Positions 42,007 to 50,659 of a stretch of DNA of 64,000 bases are shown here, in pieces. Where the stretch lies: positions 248,001 through 312,000 of the forward strand of contig NZ_RYZK01000001.1 of NCBI RefSeq assembly GCF_003990645.1, in the 5' to 3' direction. Source of the DNA: Shimia sediminis. GTDB taxonomy: Bacteria; Pseudomonadota; Alphaproteobacteria; Rhodobacterales; Rhodobacteraceae. Position 1 is the stretch's first letter; the number at the start of each line of letters is the position of its first letter. The notes beneath the pieces were generated by a model, which was not told the DNA's origin, did not search any database, and saw only the letters and a program-made list of their open reading frames with translations. The position numbers were made by a program, and so were the translations under genes.

Positions 42007-44424
42007 CTATCCCCGCATGCGCGCGCCATCTGCATCAAAGAGCGGCGTGGTGATCAGCCGTGCCTTGCGCATGTGCCCGAGGATTTCGATCTCGACTTCG
42101 AGGCCTTCATGGGCCTTGTCGATGGGGACAAAGCCTTGGGCGATGGATTTCTGCGCGTAATGGCTGTAGCCGCCCGAGGTGCAGAAACCGACCACTTCGC
42201 CGTCGAGCCAGATCGGTTCATAGGCGTTGACGTCGGCGTCCTCGGCTTCGACCTCAAAGGCGCAGAGTTTGCGCGCTGGCCCTGCTTCGCGCTCGGCTTC
42301 GGCGGCGGCGCGGCCGATGAAGTCGGTGTTCTTCTTGAAGCTGATAAAGCGGTCGAGGCCGGTTTCGGCGGCCGTGTAGTCGGGCGAAAATTCCGAGAGC
42401 CACGAGCCAAAGAACTTGTCGAGCCGCAGGGACATCATGGCGCGCATGCCAAAGGGTTTCATGCCGTGATCCTGACCGGCGGACCAGAGCGTGTCCCAGA
42501 GGGATCGCTGCGAGGGCAGGTCGCAATAGATTTCATAGCCCAAGTCACCGGTGTAGCTGACGCGCTGGATGATGCAGTCGCACATGCCCACCGTGGCGCG
42601 GCGCACATCCATGAACGCCATGTCCGACATGTCCTGACGGGTGCAGGCCTGCAGCACTTTCAGCGCATTGGGGCCTGCGATCTGGAAACCGTTCACCGTG
42701 TCTGAGACATTCTCGATCTTTACCCCATGTTCCTTGTGCTGGAGGAACCAGCGCATGTGGTAGGCTTGGCTGCCGTAAGAGGCGGTGAGCTGGAATTCGG
42801 TCTCGGACAGGCAGGAGATGGTGAAGTCGCCGATCAGGCGGCCCTTGGGCGAGAGCATCGGGGTCAGCGACAGGCGGCCCGGTTTGGGCACACGGCCTGC
42901 CATGATGCGGTCGAGCCAGGCGCGGGCCTCGTCGCCGCGAATGCGGTATTTGCCAAAGTTGTGCACCTCGTTGATGCCGACCGCTTCGCGCACCGCTTTG
43001 ACCTCGCGCGCGGTGGCGTCGAAGGCGTTTGAACGGCGGAAAGACGGGGTTTCAAAGCGCGGCTCGTCCCCCGTGGCGAAGTAGTTGGGGATTTCGATGC
43101 CATATTGGTGGCCCCAGACCGCGCCCATCCCATCAAAGATGTCGTACATCGGCGTGGTGCGGAAGGGGCGTGCGGCGGGGAGTTCCTCGTTCGGGTAGGA
43201 GACGGAGAAGCGTTTCTGGTAGTTTTCGATCACCTTGGGACGGGTGTAGCCGGGGGTGATCCAGTCGCCAAAGCGGGCGCAGTCCATGGCAAAGGTGTCG
43301 CGCTCGCATTCGCCTTCGACCATCCATTGCGCCAGCATCAGGCCGACGCCGCCGCCTTGAGAAAAGCCAGCCATGACGGCGCAGGCAGACCAGTAGTTGC
43401 GCATGCCGGGCACCGGGCCGACCAGAGGGTTGCCGTCGGGGGCAAAGGTGAAGGGGCCGTGGATCACGGATTTGATGCCTGCCTGTTCCAGCGCGGGGAA
43501 GCGTTTGTAGGCGAAATCGATGGAGTCTTCGATCTTGTCAAAGTCGTCTTGCAAAAGTTCATGACCAAACCCCCAGGGCGTGCCGTCGACGGCCCAGGGT
43601 TTGCAGGGCTGTTCGTAGAATCCAATACACAGGCCACGGCCTTCCTGGCGCAGATAGCTTTCGCCAGCCGGGTCCATGACGTGGGGGTGTTCGCCGCCCG
43701 CGTCGATGATCTGGGCGATCATCGGCACCTCATCGGTGACGACATATTGGTGCTCCATCGGGTGCAGCGGGAAATAGACGCCGGCCATGGCGCCAACCTC
43801 GCGCGCCCAGAGACCCCCGGCGTTGACGATATGCTCGGCATGAATGGTGCCCTTATTGGTGACCACGTCCCATGTGCCATCGGCGCGTTGGTTGGTTTCC
43901 TGCACCATGCAGTGGGTTTCTATCGTGGCGCCGCCCATACGTGCGGCCTTGGCGTAGGCGTGGGTGGTGCCCGAGGGGTCAAGGTGGCCGTCGAGCGGAT
44001 CATAAAGACCGCCGATGATGCCGTCCGTGTTGGTGACAGGGGCGATCTTGCGGATGTCTTCGGGCGAGACGATCTCGGTCTCGAGCCCCATAAAGCGGTG
44101 TTTGGCGCGTTCGGCCACCAGCATGTCAAAGCGGTCCTGATTGTCGGCCAGTGTCACGCCGCCCACGTGGTGCAGACCGCAGGACATGCCGGTGATCTCT
44201 TCCAACTCTTTGTAAAGCCGGATGGTATAGCCCTGAAGGGCAGCCATGTTGGTGTCGCCGTTCAAGGTGTGAAACCCACCGGCCGCGTGCCATGTGGAGC
44301 CTGACGTCAGTTCCGAGCGCTCGAGCAGCATGACGTCCGACCAACCCAGCTTGGTCAGGTGATAGAGAACCGAACAGCCGACAACTCCGCCGCCGATCAC
44401 GGCCACACGCGTGGTGGTTTTCAT
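42007..44424 (-). CDS. FAD/GcvT-type N-methyl-amine dehydrogenase (dimethylglycine/sarcosine dehydrogenase family), paralogue 1
   Basis: The protein has 805 residues with two parts. The N-terminal FAD oxidoreductase (about 1-390) has VAVIGGGVVGCSVLYHLTKLGW and the covalent-flavin-type motif SELTSGSTWHAAGGFH. The C-terminal half (about 420-800) is a folate-binding GcvT/aminomethyltransferase domain with FGKYRIRGDEARAWLDRIMAGRVP and RVSYTGDLGYEIYCDLP. Enzymes of this kind oxidise dimethylglycine, sarcosine or related N-methyl compounds and pass the methyl carbon to tetrahydrofolate. The ATG at 44424 follows AAAGGGG. A paralogue lies 1.8 kb away on the plus strand, and both share an upstream sequence pattern. 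Confidence 0.9.
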   Translation of the reverse strand: MKTTTRVAVIGGGVVGCSVLYHLTKLGWSDVMLLERSELTSGSTWHAAGGFHTLNGDTNMAALQGYTIRLYKELEEITGMSCGLHHVGGVTLADNQDRFDMLVAERAKHRFMGLETEIVSPEDIRKIAPVTNTDGIIGGLYDPLDGHLDPSGTTHAYAKAARMGGATIETHCMVQETNQRADGTWDVVTNKGTIHAEHIVNAGGLWAREVGAMAGVYFPLHPMEHQYVVTDEVPMIAQIIDAGGEHPHVMDPAGESYLRQEGRGLCIGFYEQPCKPWAVDGTPWGFGHELLQDDFDKIEDSIDFAYKRFPALEQAGIKSVIHGPFTFAPDGNPLVGPVPGMRNYWSACAVMAGFSQGGGVGLMLAQWMVEGECERDTFAMDCARFGDWITPGYTRPKVIENYQKRFSVSYPNEELPAARPFRTTPMYDIFDGMGAVWGHQYGIEIPNYFATGDEPRFETPSFRRSNAFDATAREVKAVREAVGINEVHNFGKYRIRGDEARAWLDRIMAGRVPKPGRLSLTPMLSPKGRLIGDFTISCLSETEFQLTASYGSQAYHMRWFLQHKEHGVKIENVSDTVNGFQIAGPNALKVLQACTRQDMSDMAFMDVRRATVGMCDCIIQRVSYTGDLGYEIYCDLPSQRSLWDTLWSAGQDHGMKPFGMRAMMSLRLDKFFGSWLSEFSPDYTAAETGLDRFISFKKNTDFIGRAAAEAEREAGPARKLCAFEVEAEDADVNAYEPIWLDGEVVGFCTSGGYSHYAQKSIAQGFVPIDKAHEGLEVEIEILGHMRKARLITTPLFDADGARMRG

Positions 44425-44495
44425 GGGCGCGCCCCTTTCATGGTTTTTGTGATTGTCTTCACAATCGCGGCATTTTGACAAGGCGCTGGCCACTT

Positions 44496-44526
44496 TGCGA
44501 CGGGATGTGTCGCAAATGGCGAATTG
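44496..44526. promoter_or_regulatory. Shared 31-bp operator-like site, copy 1
   Basis: TGCGACGGGATGTGTCG, four bases, TGG, two bases, AATTG. The spacing is identical to that in copy 2 (46118-46148), with 23 of 31 bases the same. Its left part is an 8-bp dyad (TTTGCGAC at 44494-44501, GTCGCAAA at 44509-44516). It lies between the divergent dehydrogenase gene (start 44424) and yceI-like gene (start 44566). Confidence 0.6.
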
Positions 44527-44565
44527 GGTGGTGGACGGGATCAGGCGGCGTGGTAGGTCTGGGAT

Positions 44566-45129
44566 ATGTTGAAGCAAATGTTGTTCGTATTTGGCCTGAC
44601 CCTTGCCGCGACCGTCGGTCTGGCCGGACCGGTGCCCTATGCGCTGGACCTGAAGGCGTCGAAGGTGGCGTTTTTCTATGCGATGGGCGGGCGCGAGACC
44701 CGGGGCGTTTTCCCTGTGCAAAGTGCGGCAACCATGGTGGACCTGCAGGATGTGCGACGCTCGTCCCTGGATGTGACGATTGCCACAAAGTTCGTACAGG
44801 CCGGAGACCCCCTGGTGACCATGGCGATGCGGGGGCAAGAGCTGTTGGCGACGGGGCAGCATCCGACGGCGCGATTCGTCAGCACACGGGTTGTGCCCAA
44901 CGGCAATGGGGCCCGGATCACCGGTGACCTGACGCTGAAAGGGGTGACGCGGCCGGTGACGCTGGATGCCGTCTTTCAACGGCGGGCGGATGCGCCTGCG
45001 GACAATTCCGAGTTGATCCTGCAGGTCGCGGGATCCGTAAGCCGAAAAGCCTTTGGGGTGATCGGCTATCCCAAGCTGGTTGAAGACGAGATCGCCTTGC
45101 GCTTTCAGGTGCATCTGGTGCGCGAATGA
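44566..45129 (+). CDS. YceI-family exported protein
   Basis: The protein has 187 residues. The N-terminus MLKQMLFVFGLTLAATVGLAG is a signal peptide. The mature part follows the YceI lipocalin-like pattern: YALDLKASKVAFFYAMGG, a middle strand with SLDVTIATKF, LLATGQHPTARFVSTRVV, and ITGDLTLKGVTRPVTLDAVF. YceI proteins bind isoprenoid-type lipids in the periplasm. It is divergent from the first FAD/GcvT dehydrogenase gene and shares its operator-like region; a functional tie is not obvious. Its stop is 2 bp from that of the convergent acidic protein gene. Confidence 0.87.
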   Translation: MLKQMLFVFGLTLAATVGLAGPVPYALDLKASKVAFFYAMGGRETRGVFPVQSAATMVDLQDVRRSSLDVTIATKFVQAGDPLVTMAMRGQELLATGQHPTARFVSTRVVPNGNGARITGDLTLKGVTRPVTLDAVFQRRADAPADNSELILQVAGSVSRKAFGVIGYPKLVEDEIALRFQVHLVRE

Positions 45130-45131
45130 CC

Positions 45132-46001
45132 TCAGGGCGTTCCGGGAGGGATGATTGAGACAATAGGCAGGTTGCTGGTGATTTCGGGGGCTTCGCGCGA
45201 CAGGTCGTAGCCTTCGAGCACGGTGTCATCGACTTCATGTATCAGGTCGGGCATCCATTCCCCTAGGTCGATGACGCCGATCAGGCGAATACCGCCAAAG
45301 TCTTCGTCGGTCAGACCAAGTTCCCAGTAGAACTCATGTCCGTAATCTGTGTGGCTGTCCTCGTCGATCAGACCATCCAGGCTTTCACCCTCGGGGATAT
45401 AAAAGATCAAGGCGGACTCCAGATGCCTTGAGCCGAAATGGTGGCTTACCCGCCAATCGGTTTCGACCTCGACAACTTCGAGATGACCGCCGATGCCCTC
45501 TTCAAACGCGATCTCCAGCGTATCTTCTGACCCCATGACAATGTGACTTGCTGCAGGCAGTTCAAGCCCGGGGATGCCATCGGTCTGTGGGGCCGGCACG
45601 GGCAGGTCTTCCAGTGCATCTGCGGTGACCGTCAGGGTGATGTGATCGCCATCTTCGCCTTCGATGTCGTCCGCGGTGTCTTCACTGTCGGACAGGGTGT
45701 CGACGTCATCGCCCACGCCAATTTCCACCACGTCCAAGCCATCGCCTGCGTCAACGAATTGCGACACATCGTCGAAGATATTGGTTTCGATCAGCTGATC
45801 GAGGTCGACACCCTCTTGCGCGTCACGTGAAACGACTTCGGCATCGACAAGCTCGGGGGCTTCGCCCTCTTCGGTGACGCGGATCTGGTCAGAGTCCCAG
45901 TCATCGGGATTATCCTCTTCCGTCGGGGTGTCAGAATCGTCTGACGCAATGGCCGGGATCAGGGCTGCGCCAAGGGCGGTGAGGAAAATCAGGTAAAGCA
46001 T
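45132..46001 (-). CDS. Very acidic exported protein of unknown function
   Basis: The protein has 289 residues with a signal peptide (MLYLIFLTALGAALIPAIA) and a mature part dominated by Asp and Glu, for example in SDDSDTPTEEDNPDDWDSDQ and VGDDVDTLSDSEDTADDIEGEDGD. The C-terminal half is more folded-looking (WRVSHHFGSRHLESALIFYIPEGESLDGLID, HTDYGHEFYWELGLTDEDFGG). No family was recognised; calcium binding or a salt-adapted surface role is possible, but this is speculation. The ATG at 46001 is chosen over a TTG at 46010. It is divergent from the second dehydrogenase gene. Confidence 0.6.
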   Translation of the reverse strand: MLYLIFLTALGAALIPAIASDDSDTPTEEDNPDDWDSDQIRVTEEGEAPELVDAEVVSRDAQEGVDLDQLIETNIFDDVSQFVDAGDGLDVVEIGVGDDVDTLSDSEDTADDIEGEDGDHITLTVTADALEDLPVPAPQTDGIPGLELPAASHIVMGSEDTLEIAFEEGIGGHLEVVEVETDWRVSHHFGSRHLESALIFYIPEGESLDGLIDEDSHTDYGHEFYWELGLTDEDFGGIRLIGVIDLGEWMPDLIHEVDDTVLEGYDLSREAPEITSNLPIVSIIPPGTP

Positions 46002-46117
46002 TTTGGTCAATCGTTATGTTGTGTGGTGGTGATTTTATTCGCTTTTTACGGGAAGGTGAAGCCATTCACTGGGAAACAGGCCGTTGGTGCCGTGGAAACG
46101 CGCGCGTGTTGTCAGCC

Positions 46118-46148
46118 TGCGACAGGAAGTGTCGGGTTTGGGCAATTG
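46118..46148. promoter_or_regulatory. Shared 31-bp operator-like site, copy 2
   Basis: TGCGACAGGAAGTGTCG, four bases, TGG, two bases, AATTG. It matches copy 1 at 44496-44526 with the same internal spacing. It ends 51 bp before the start codon of the second FAD/GcvT dehydrogenase, in the intergenic region shared with the acidic protein gene. Confidence 0.6.
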
Positions 46149-46199
46149 CGCGGCGGGTTGCGGGGTCAAGTTTAACAAAACAAACCCCGGAGGCCGAAA

Positions 46200-48623
46200 A
46201 TGAGATCCCACGCCCAAGCAGTCGTCATCGGTGGCGGCCTGATCGGATGCTCAATTCTTTACCACCTGACCAAACTTGGCTGGACAGACGTTGTGCTGCT
46301 GGAGCGCGACGAACTGACCAGCGGCAGCACATGGCACGCGGCGGCGGGCATTCACGGGTTGCATGACAGCGCCAATATCAGTCGCATTCAGCACTATACG
46401 ATGAACCTGTATAATCAGCTTGAGGAAGAAACCGGGCAGAGCTGCGGGGTGTTCCAGCCGGGCGCGCTCTATCTGGCGCAGACTGAAAACCGCGAACATC
46501 AGCTGAAGCTGCAGGCGGCCAAGGCCAAGCTTTACGGCATGAATTTCCACGAGATCAGCCGGGATGAGGCCGAGCGCCTGCATCCATTGGTCAATTTCGA
46601 CGGCATCCGCACCATCATGTGGGAAGAGGATGGCGGCAATGTCGACCCTTCGGGCGTGACCCATGCCTATGCCAAGGGCGCGACGCAGCGGGGCGCCGAG
46701 ATCCATCGGTTCACGCCGGTGACCGGAACCGAACAACAGCCCGATGGCAGCTGGATCGTGCGCACGCCCAAAGGGGATATCAAGACGCCCTGGGTCATCA
46801 ATGCCGCCGGTCTCTGGGGGCGCGAGGTGGCCAAGATGGCGGGGCTTGAGATGCCCCTGCAGCCCACCGAACACCAGTATTTCGTGACCGAGACCATTGC
46901 CGAGATTGACGGCATGGATCGCCGCTTGCCCTCGGTCGCGGACCGCGATGGCGAATACTACATGCGGCAAGAGGGCAAGGGGCTGCTGATTGGCGCTTAT
47001 GAAAAGGACATGCGGTTCTGGGCCGAAAATGGCACGCCGCTGGATTTTGCCCATGACCTGTTCCCCGATGATCTGGAACGCATCGAAGAGAACGTGCTGC
47101 GCGCCATGGACCGGGTGCCGGTGGCCGCGACTGCCGGGATCAAACGCGTCATCAACGGCCCGATGATCTGGTCACCGGACTCGAACGTGATCCTGGGGCC
47201 GGTGCCCGAGCTGGACGGCTATTTCATGTGCGGCGGCATCATCCCCGGATTCTCGCAATCGGCGGGCATGGGGCTGATGGTGGCGCAATGGATCATCGAA
47301 GGCGAAATGCAGTACGACATGTTCCCCTGGGACGTGGCGCGGTTTGGTCTCTGGGCGAACAATCCCGATTTTGTCCGGGCCAAGGTGCGAGACGTCTATT
47401 CGCACCGTTTCGCGATCCATTTCCCGAACGAGGAACGCGCCGCCGGGCGGCCTCTGCGCACGCGACCGGTCTATGAAAAGCAGAAATCGATGGGTGCGGT
47501 CTTTGGCCTGAACTACGGCTGGGAGCATCCCTTGTGGTTTGCAGATACGCCCGGCGTGACGGATACCAATGGGTTCACCCGCCAAAACTGGTGGGGACCT
47601 GTGGGTGAAGAATGCAAGATGCTGCGCGAGCGTGCGGGTATCATCGATATCTCGAACTTTGCCAATTACATCTGCAAGGGGCCGGGGGCCTCGGGCTGGC
47701 TGAACGCGGTCTTTGCCAACAACATGCCAAAAGCGGTGGGGCGGTCTTGCCTGACGCCGCTGATTGGCAAACGTGGCGGGGTTGCGGGGGATTTCACCGT
47801 AACCAAGGTCTCGGACGAAGAATTCTGGATCATCGGCTCGGGCATGGCGGAACGTTATCACAAGCGGTTCTTCAAGCAGGTGCCGCTGCCCGAGGGCACA
47901 ACGTTCGAAAGCAAGACAGATGTGATCTGCGGTTTCAACGTCGCCGGGCCAAAGTCGCGCGAGCTGTTGCAGCGGCTGACCAATACCTCGCTGAATACCG
48001 AGGATTTTCCCTTTATGCGCTCGAAAATGATCGACATTGCAGGGGTTGAGGCGCTGGCGCTGCGGGTGTCGTTCACCGGTGATCTTGGCTGGGAAGTGCA
48101 TTGCAAGGTCGAGGATCAGGCCAAGCTCTATGACGCGCTGCTGACCGCGGGTGCCGAATTTGGCGCAGGTCCGGTGGGTGGACGTGCCTTGATGTCCCTG
48201 CGGGTGGAAAAGGGCTATGGCTCGTGGAGCCGCGAATACAGCCCGGAATACTGGCCGCAGGAGATCGGGCTGGACCGGTTGTGCAAGATGGACAAGGAGT
48301 TCCTGAACAAAGACGCCGTGGCCGAGACGCTGGCACAGGACGCGCGCGAAACCCTTGTGCTGTTGCATCTGGATGAAGCCGACACGGCGGCCTCTAACGC
48401 CGATGCCACCGGCGGCGAGCCGATCTTCAAGGACGGCAAAGGCGTGGGCAAGGTGACTTCGGGCACCTATGGCTACACGGTTGGCATGTCACTGGCGCTG
48501 GCCCATGTGCGCGGCGTGGCCCCAGGCGATGAGGTCGAGGTGATGGTGCTGGGTCAGCCACACAAGGCGCGCGTGCTGTACGAGCCACCGTTTGATCCCA
48601 AGGGTGAAAAGCTGCGGGCTTAA
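46200..48623 (+). CDS. FAD/GcvT-type N-methyl-amine dehydrogenase (dimethylglycine/sarcosine dehydrogenase family), paralogue 2
   Basis: The protein has 807 residues and the same two-part build as paralogue 1. AVVIGGGLIGCSILYHLTKLGW and DELTSGSTWHAAAGIHG mark the FAD part, and FANYICKGPGASGWLNAVFANNMPK with RVSFTGDLGWEVHCKVE marks the GcvT part. It differs from paralogue 1 in the region around residues 95-190 and in the substrate half, so a different methylated amine is likely. A CCCGGAGG ribosome-binding site precedes the ATG at 46200. It should oxidise an N-methyl compound in the cytoplasm with methylene-tetrahydrofolate as product. Confidence 0.9.
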   Translation: MRSHAQAVVIGGGLIGCSILYHLTKLGWTDVVLLERDELTSGSTWHAAAGIHGLHDSANISRIQHYTMNLYNQLEEETGQSCGVFQPGALYLAQTENREHQLKLQAAKAKLYGMNFHEISRDEAERLHPLVNFDGIRTIMWEEDGGNVDPSGVTHAYAKGATQRGAEIHRFTPVTGTEQQPDGSWIVRTPKGDIKTPWVINAAGLWGREVAKMAGLEMPLQPTEHQYFVTETIAEIDGMDRRLPSVADRDGEYYMRQEGKGLLIGAYEKDMRFWAENGTPLDFAHDLFPDDLERIEENVLRAMDRVPVAATAGIKRVINGPMIWSPDSNVILGPVPELDGYFMCGGIIPGFSQSAGMGLMVAQWIIEGEMQYDMFPWDVARFGLWANNPDFVRAKVRDVYSHRFAIHFPNEERAAGRPLRTRPVYEKQKSMGAVFGLNYGWEHPLWFADTPGVTDTNGFTRQNWWGPVGEECKMLRERAGIIDISNFANYICKGPGASGWLNAVFANNMPKAVGRSCLTPLIGKRGGVAGDFTVTKVSDEEFWIIGSGMAERYHKRFFKQVPLPEGTTFESKTDVICGFNVAGPKSRELLQRLTNTSLNTEDFPFMRSKMIDIAGVEALALRVSFTGDLGWEVHCKVEDQAKLYDALLTAGAEFGAGPVGGRALMSLRVEKGYGSWSREYSPEYWPQEIGLDRLCKMDKEFLNKDAVAETLAQDARETLVLLHLDEADTAASNADATGGEPIFKDGKGVGKVTSGTYGYTVGMSLALAHVRGVAPGDEVEVMVLGQPHKARVLYEPPFDPKGEKLRA

Positions 48624-48629
48624 GTCGCT

Positions 48630-49496
48630 TCAGTCAGCCTGCCTCTTCAACCAGCGAATGAAGCTGCGCAGGGGCGGGCGGGCCGCACCGGGCCGGGTCT
48701 CGATGTAAAAGTTACCCACGTTCGGCTCGATGAACCGGGCCACAAGACGTCCGGCCTCAAGATCATCCTGCACCCAGCGGGTGAGCGTATATGTGATGCC
48801 GTCGCCGCGCTGAACTGCGTCCATGATCAGATTGCCGGGCATGTGCAGAATTTGCGGTGACCGCAACGGGTGTACGCCGTGGCGGCCAAGCACCTCGGCA
48901 ACCTCGTTGGTTCCTAGCTCTTGAAGCCAGGGCAAGCGGGTCAGGTCCGAGGGTCTTTGGATGCTCTCGTCCATAAGGTCGGGCGTGCCAACAATCGCAA
49001 GATCCCCTGAGACCAGCACATCCGCTCCGTCTGGCAGGGACTCTTGTCGACTGTAGCGCAGGGCAATGTCGGTCTCGCCGGGTTTCAGTTCAAGAAACCG
49101 ACCGGTGGGGTTCAACAGCAACGTGATTTCCGGGTGGGCCGTTTGGAAGTCCGCGAGGCGGGGCATCAGCCACTTGACCGCAAATGCCGGGGACATGGTG
49201 ACCATGACCGGGCGTGCGAGACCAACATCCGTCAGTTCGTCTACCCCTCGGCGAATTTGGTGAAACCCGGACTCGAGATGGCGCGCGAGAGCGGCGCCTT
49301 CGTCGGTCAGGGAAATACTACGCCCCGAGCGGGTGACCAGTTCGACGTCCAGAAAGGTTTCAAGTGCGCGTACCTGCTGCATCACCGCGGCATGGGTTAC
49401 ATTGAGCGCCTGACCCGCGGCGGTGTAAGAGCCGCACTCGGCCAATGCTGCGAAAGCCCGCAGGGCGTTCATCGGGGGCAGGTTGGTCCACTTCAT
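48630..49496 (-). CDS. GcvA-like LysR regulator
   Basis: The protein has 288 residues. The N-terminal helix-turn-helix is LPPMNALRAFAALAECGSYTAAGQALNVTHAAVMQQVRALE, with the N-A-L-R-A-F and T-H-A-A signature of the GcvA group. The co-inducer domain contains ARPVMVTMSPAFAVKWLMPRLADFQ. It converges on the second dehydrogenase gene (stops 6 bp apart) and faces the GFA gene. A T-N11-A dyad, TTAGAAATTCTAA, starts 3 bases upstream of its start codon, suggesting autoregulation. Confidence 0.88.
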   Translation of the reverse strand: MKWTNLPPMNALRAFAALAECGSYTAAGQALNVTHAAVMQQVRALETFLDVELVTRSGRSISLTDEGAALARHLESGFHQIRRGVDELTDVGLARPVMVTMSPAFAVKWLMPRLADFQTAHPEITLLLNPTGRFLELKPGETDIALRYSRQESLPDGADVLVSGDLAIVGTPDLMDESIQRPSDLTRLPWLQELGTNEVAEVLGRHGVHPLRSPQILHMPGNLIMDAVQRGDGITYTLTRWVQDDLEAGRLVARFIEPNVGNFYIETRPGAARPPLRSFIRWLKRQAD

Positions 49497-49497
49497 C

Positions 49498-49603
49498 TAT
49501 TAGAAATTCTAACATGTTGGGAAAATTCTTCAATCGTGAAGTCAAAAACGGCGTGTATTATGGGTTTGACCGGAGTTCTTCGGATATAATGTATTAGAAA
49601 TTC
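49498..49603. promoter_or_regulatory. Paired TATTAGAAATTC sites between LysR and GFA genes
   Basis: The 12-bp sequence TATTAGAAATTC occurs at 49498-49509 and again at 49592-49603, 94 bp apart (about nine helical turns). The first copy extends into the perfect dyad TTAGAA-A-TTCTAA (49500-49512), the shape of a LysR box. One copy is next to each divergent start codon. Confidence 0.6.
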
Positions 49604-49619
49604 ATTCGGGAGTCTTACC

Positions 49620-50027
49620 ATGACTGGCAAAGACCTGCCTCTGGAGGGGCGCTGTAAATGCGGTGCTGTTCACTACAGGGTTCTGGCTGCGCCGACCTAC
49701 GTTGGCAACTGTCACTGCGATGATTGTCGACGGGCCACTGGTGGTGCGTCCGTGCCCTGGATCGGGGCAAGACCTGAGGACTTTGAGGTTGTCAGGGGAG
49801 ACATCCGGGAATTTGAATCGTCGCCCGGAATACTGCGCGGGTTTTGCGGGACCTGCGGAAGTTCTCTGACGTTTCGCGGTGAAGGATGGGATGAAGTTGG
49901 CATCACGATTGCCTCACTGGACAATCCTAATGCCATTACGCCGCAATCGAACGTTTTCCTCAAAGAAAAGCTGCATTGGCTTCTGATCAATGAAGACATG
50001 AGGAACTATGACGGGTTTCCGTCTTGA
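49620..50027 (+). CDS. GFA-family (glutathione-dependent formaldehyde-activating enzyme-like) protein
   Basis: The protein has 135 residues. The zinc-binding cysteines of the GFA/CENP-V fold are all visible: GRCKCGAVHY, NCHCDDCRRATGG and GFCGTCGSSL. The family is named after an enzyme that speeds addition of formaldehyde to glutathione, though most members are uncharacterised. Formaldehyde is a product of N-demethylation, which would link it to the dehydrogenases nearby; this is inference. It is followed 16 bp later by a DUF1059 gene and is divergent from a GcvA-like regulator. Confidence 0.85.
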   Translation: MTGKDLPLEGRCKCGAVHYRVLAAPTYVGNCHCDDCRRATGGASVPWIGARPEDFEVVRGDIREFESSPGILRGFCGTCGSSLTFRGEGWDEVGITIASLDNPNAITPQSNVFLKEKLHWLLINEDMRNYDGFPS

Positions 50028-50043
50028 AGGGGGAGTGTGACCA

Positions 50044-50244
50044 ATGACCAAAGCCTATTCTTACGCCTGCCGCGACTGTGAAGGTATGGAAACGTGCCCG
50101 GCCAGCATGACAGCGGAAACCAAAGAAGAGTTATGGCAACTCACCGGGCTGCACGCGCAGATTGCCCATGGTGAAAACCCCGCAGACTGGGATGCTGAAA
50201 CGCGCGCCTATCTGGAAACGCTAATCAAAGAGGTCGACGTTTAG
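50044..50244 (+). CDS. DUF1059 small protein
   Basis: The protein has 66 residues. YSYACRDCEGMETCPASMTAETKEELWQLTGLHAQIAHG matches the DUF1059 pattern, with three cysteines near the N-terminus and a conserved helix. The function is unknown; the cysteines may bind a metal. It lies 16 bp behind the GFA gene and is probably co-transcribed with it. Its stop is 4 bp from the stop of the convergent fur-type gene. Confidence 0.75.
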   Translation: MTKAYSYACRDCEGMETCPASMTAETKEELWQLTGLHAQIAHGENPADWDAETRAYLETLIKEVDV

Positions 50245-50248
50245 CGCG

Positions 50249-50659
50249 TCACTTGCGGATCGGAACGCCGTAAAGTTCCAGTTTATGCCCCATGAGGCGG
50301 TAGCCCAGTTTTTCGGCGATCTTTTCCTGCAGGGCTTCGATATCGGGATCGACGAATTCGATCACTTCACCGGTCTGGATGTCGATGAGATGGTCATGAT
50401 GCTCGCGTTCAGCGTCTTCGTACCGCGCGCGGCCATCGCCGAATTCGAGCTTGTCGAGGATACCGGCCTCTTCAAACAACTTCACAGTGCGATAGACCGT
50501 GGCCAGCGAAATGCCGGCGTCACGGGCCGAGGCCCGGGCGTAGAGCTCTTCCACATCGGGGTGGTCGCTGCTTTCCTGCAAAACACCTGCAATCACGCGG
50601 CGTTGTTCGGTCATGCGCAGGCCCTTGGCTTCGCAGCGGGCGAGAATCGTGTCGCTCAT
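50249..50659 (-). CDS. Fur-family metal-dependent regulator
   Basis: The protein has 136 residues. The DNA-binding helix is DAGISLATVYRTVKLFEEAGIL and the metal site EREHHDHLIDIQTGEVIEF. The C-terminal CxxC zinc pair found in many Fur proteins is absent; the protein ends LYGVPIRK. Alphaproteobacterial members of this branch act as Fur or as the manganese regulator Mur. It is therefore left without a symbol. No target site was identified in the adjacent intergenic region. Confidence 0.85.
   Translation of the reverse strand: MSDTILARCEAKGLRMTEQRRVIAGVLQESSDHPDVEELYARASARDAGISLATVYRTVKLFEEAGILDKLEFGDGRARYEDAEREHHDHLIDIQTGEVIEFVDPDIEALQEKIAEKLGYRLMGHKLELYGVPIRK

Noticed and set aside
42007-45114. 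Single 1035-residue frame through the first FAD/GcvT gene
   Set aside because: Only the part from 44424 resembles a protein; the extra 230 residues are the antisense of the yceI-like gene.
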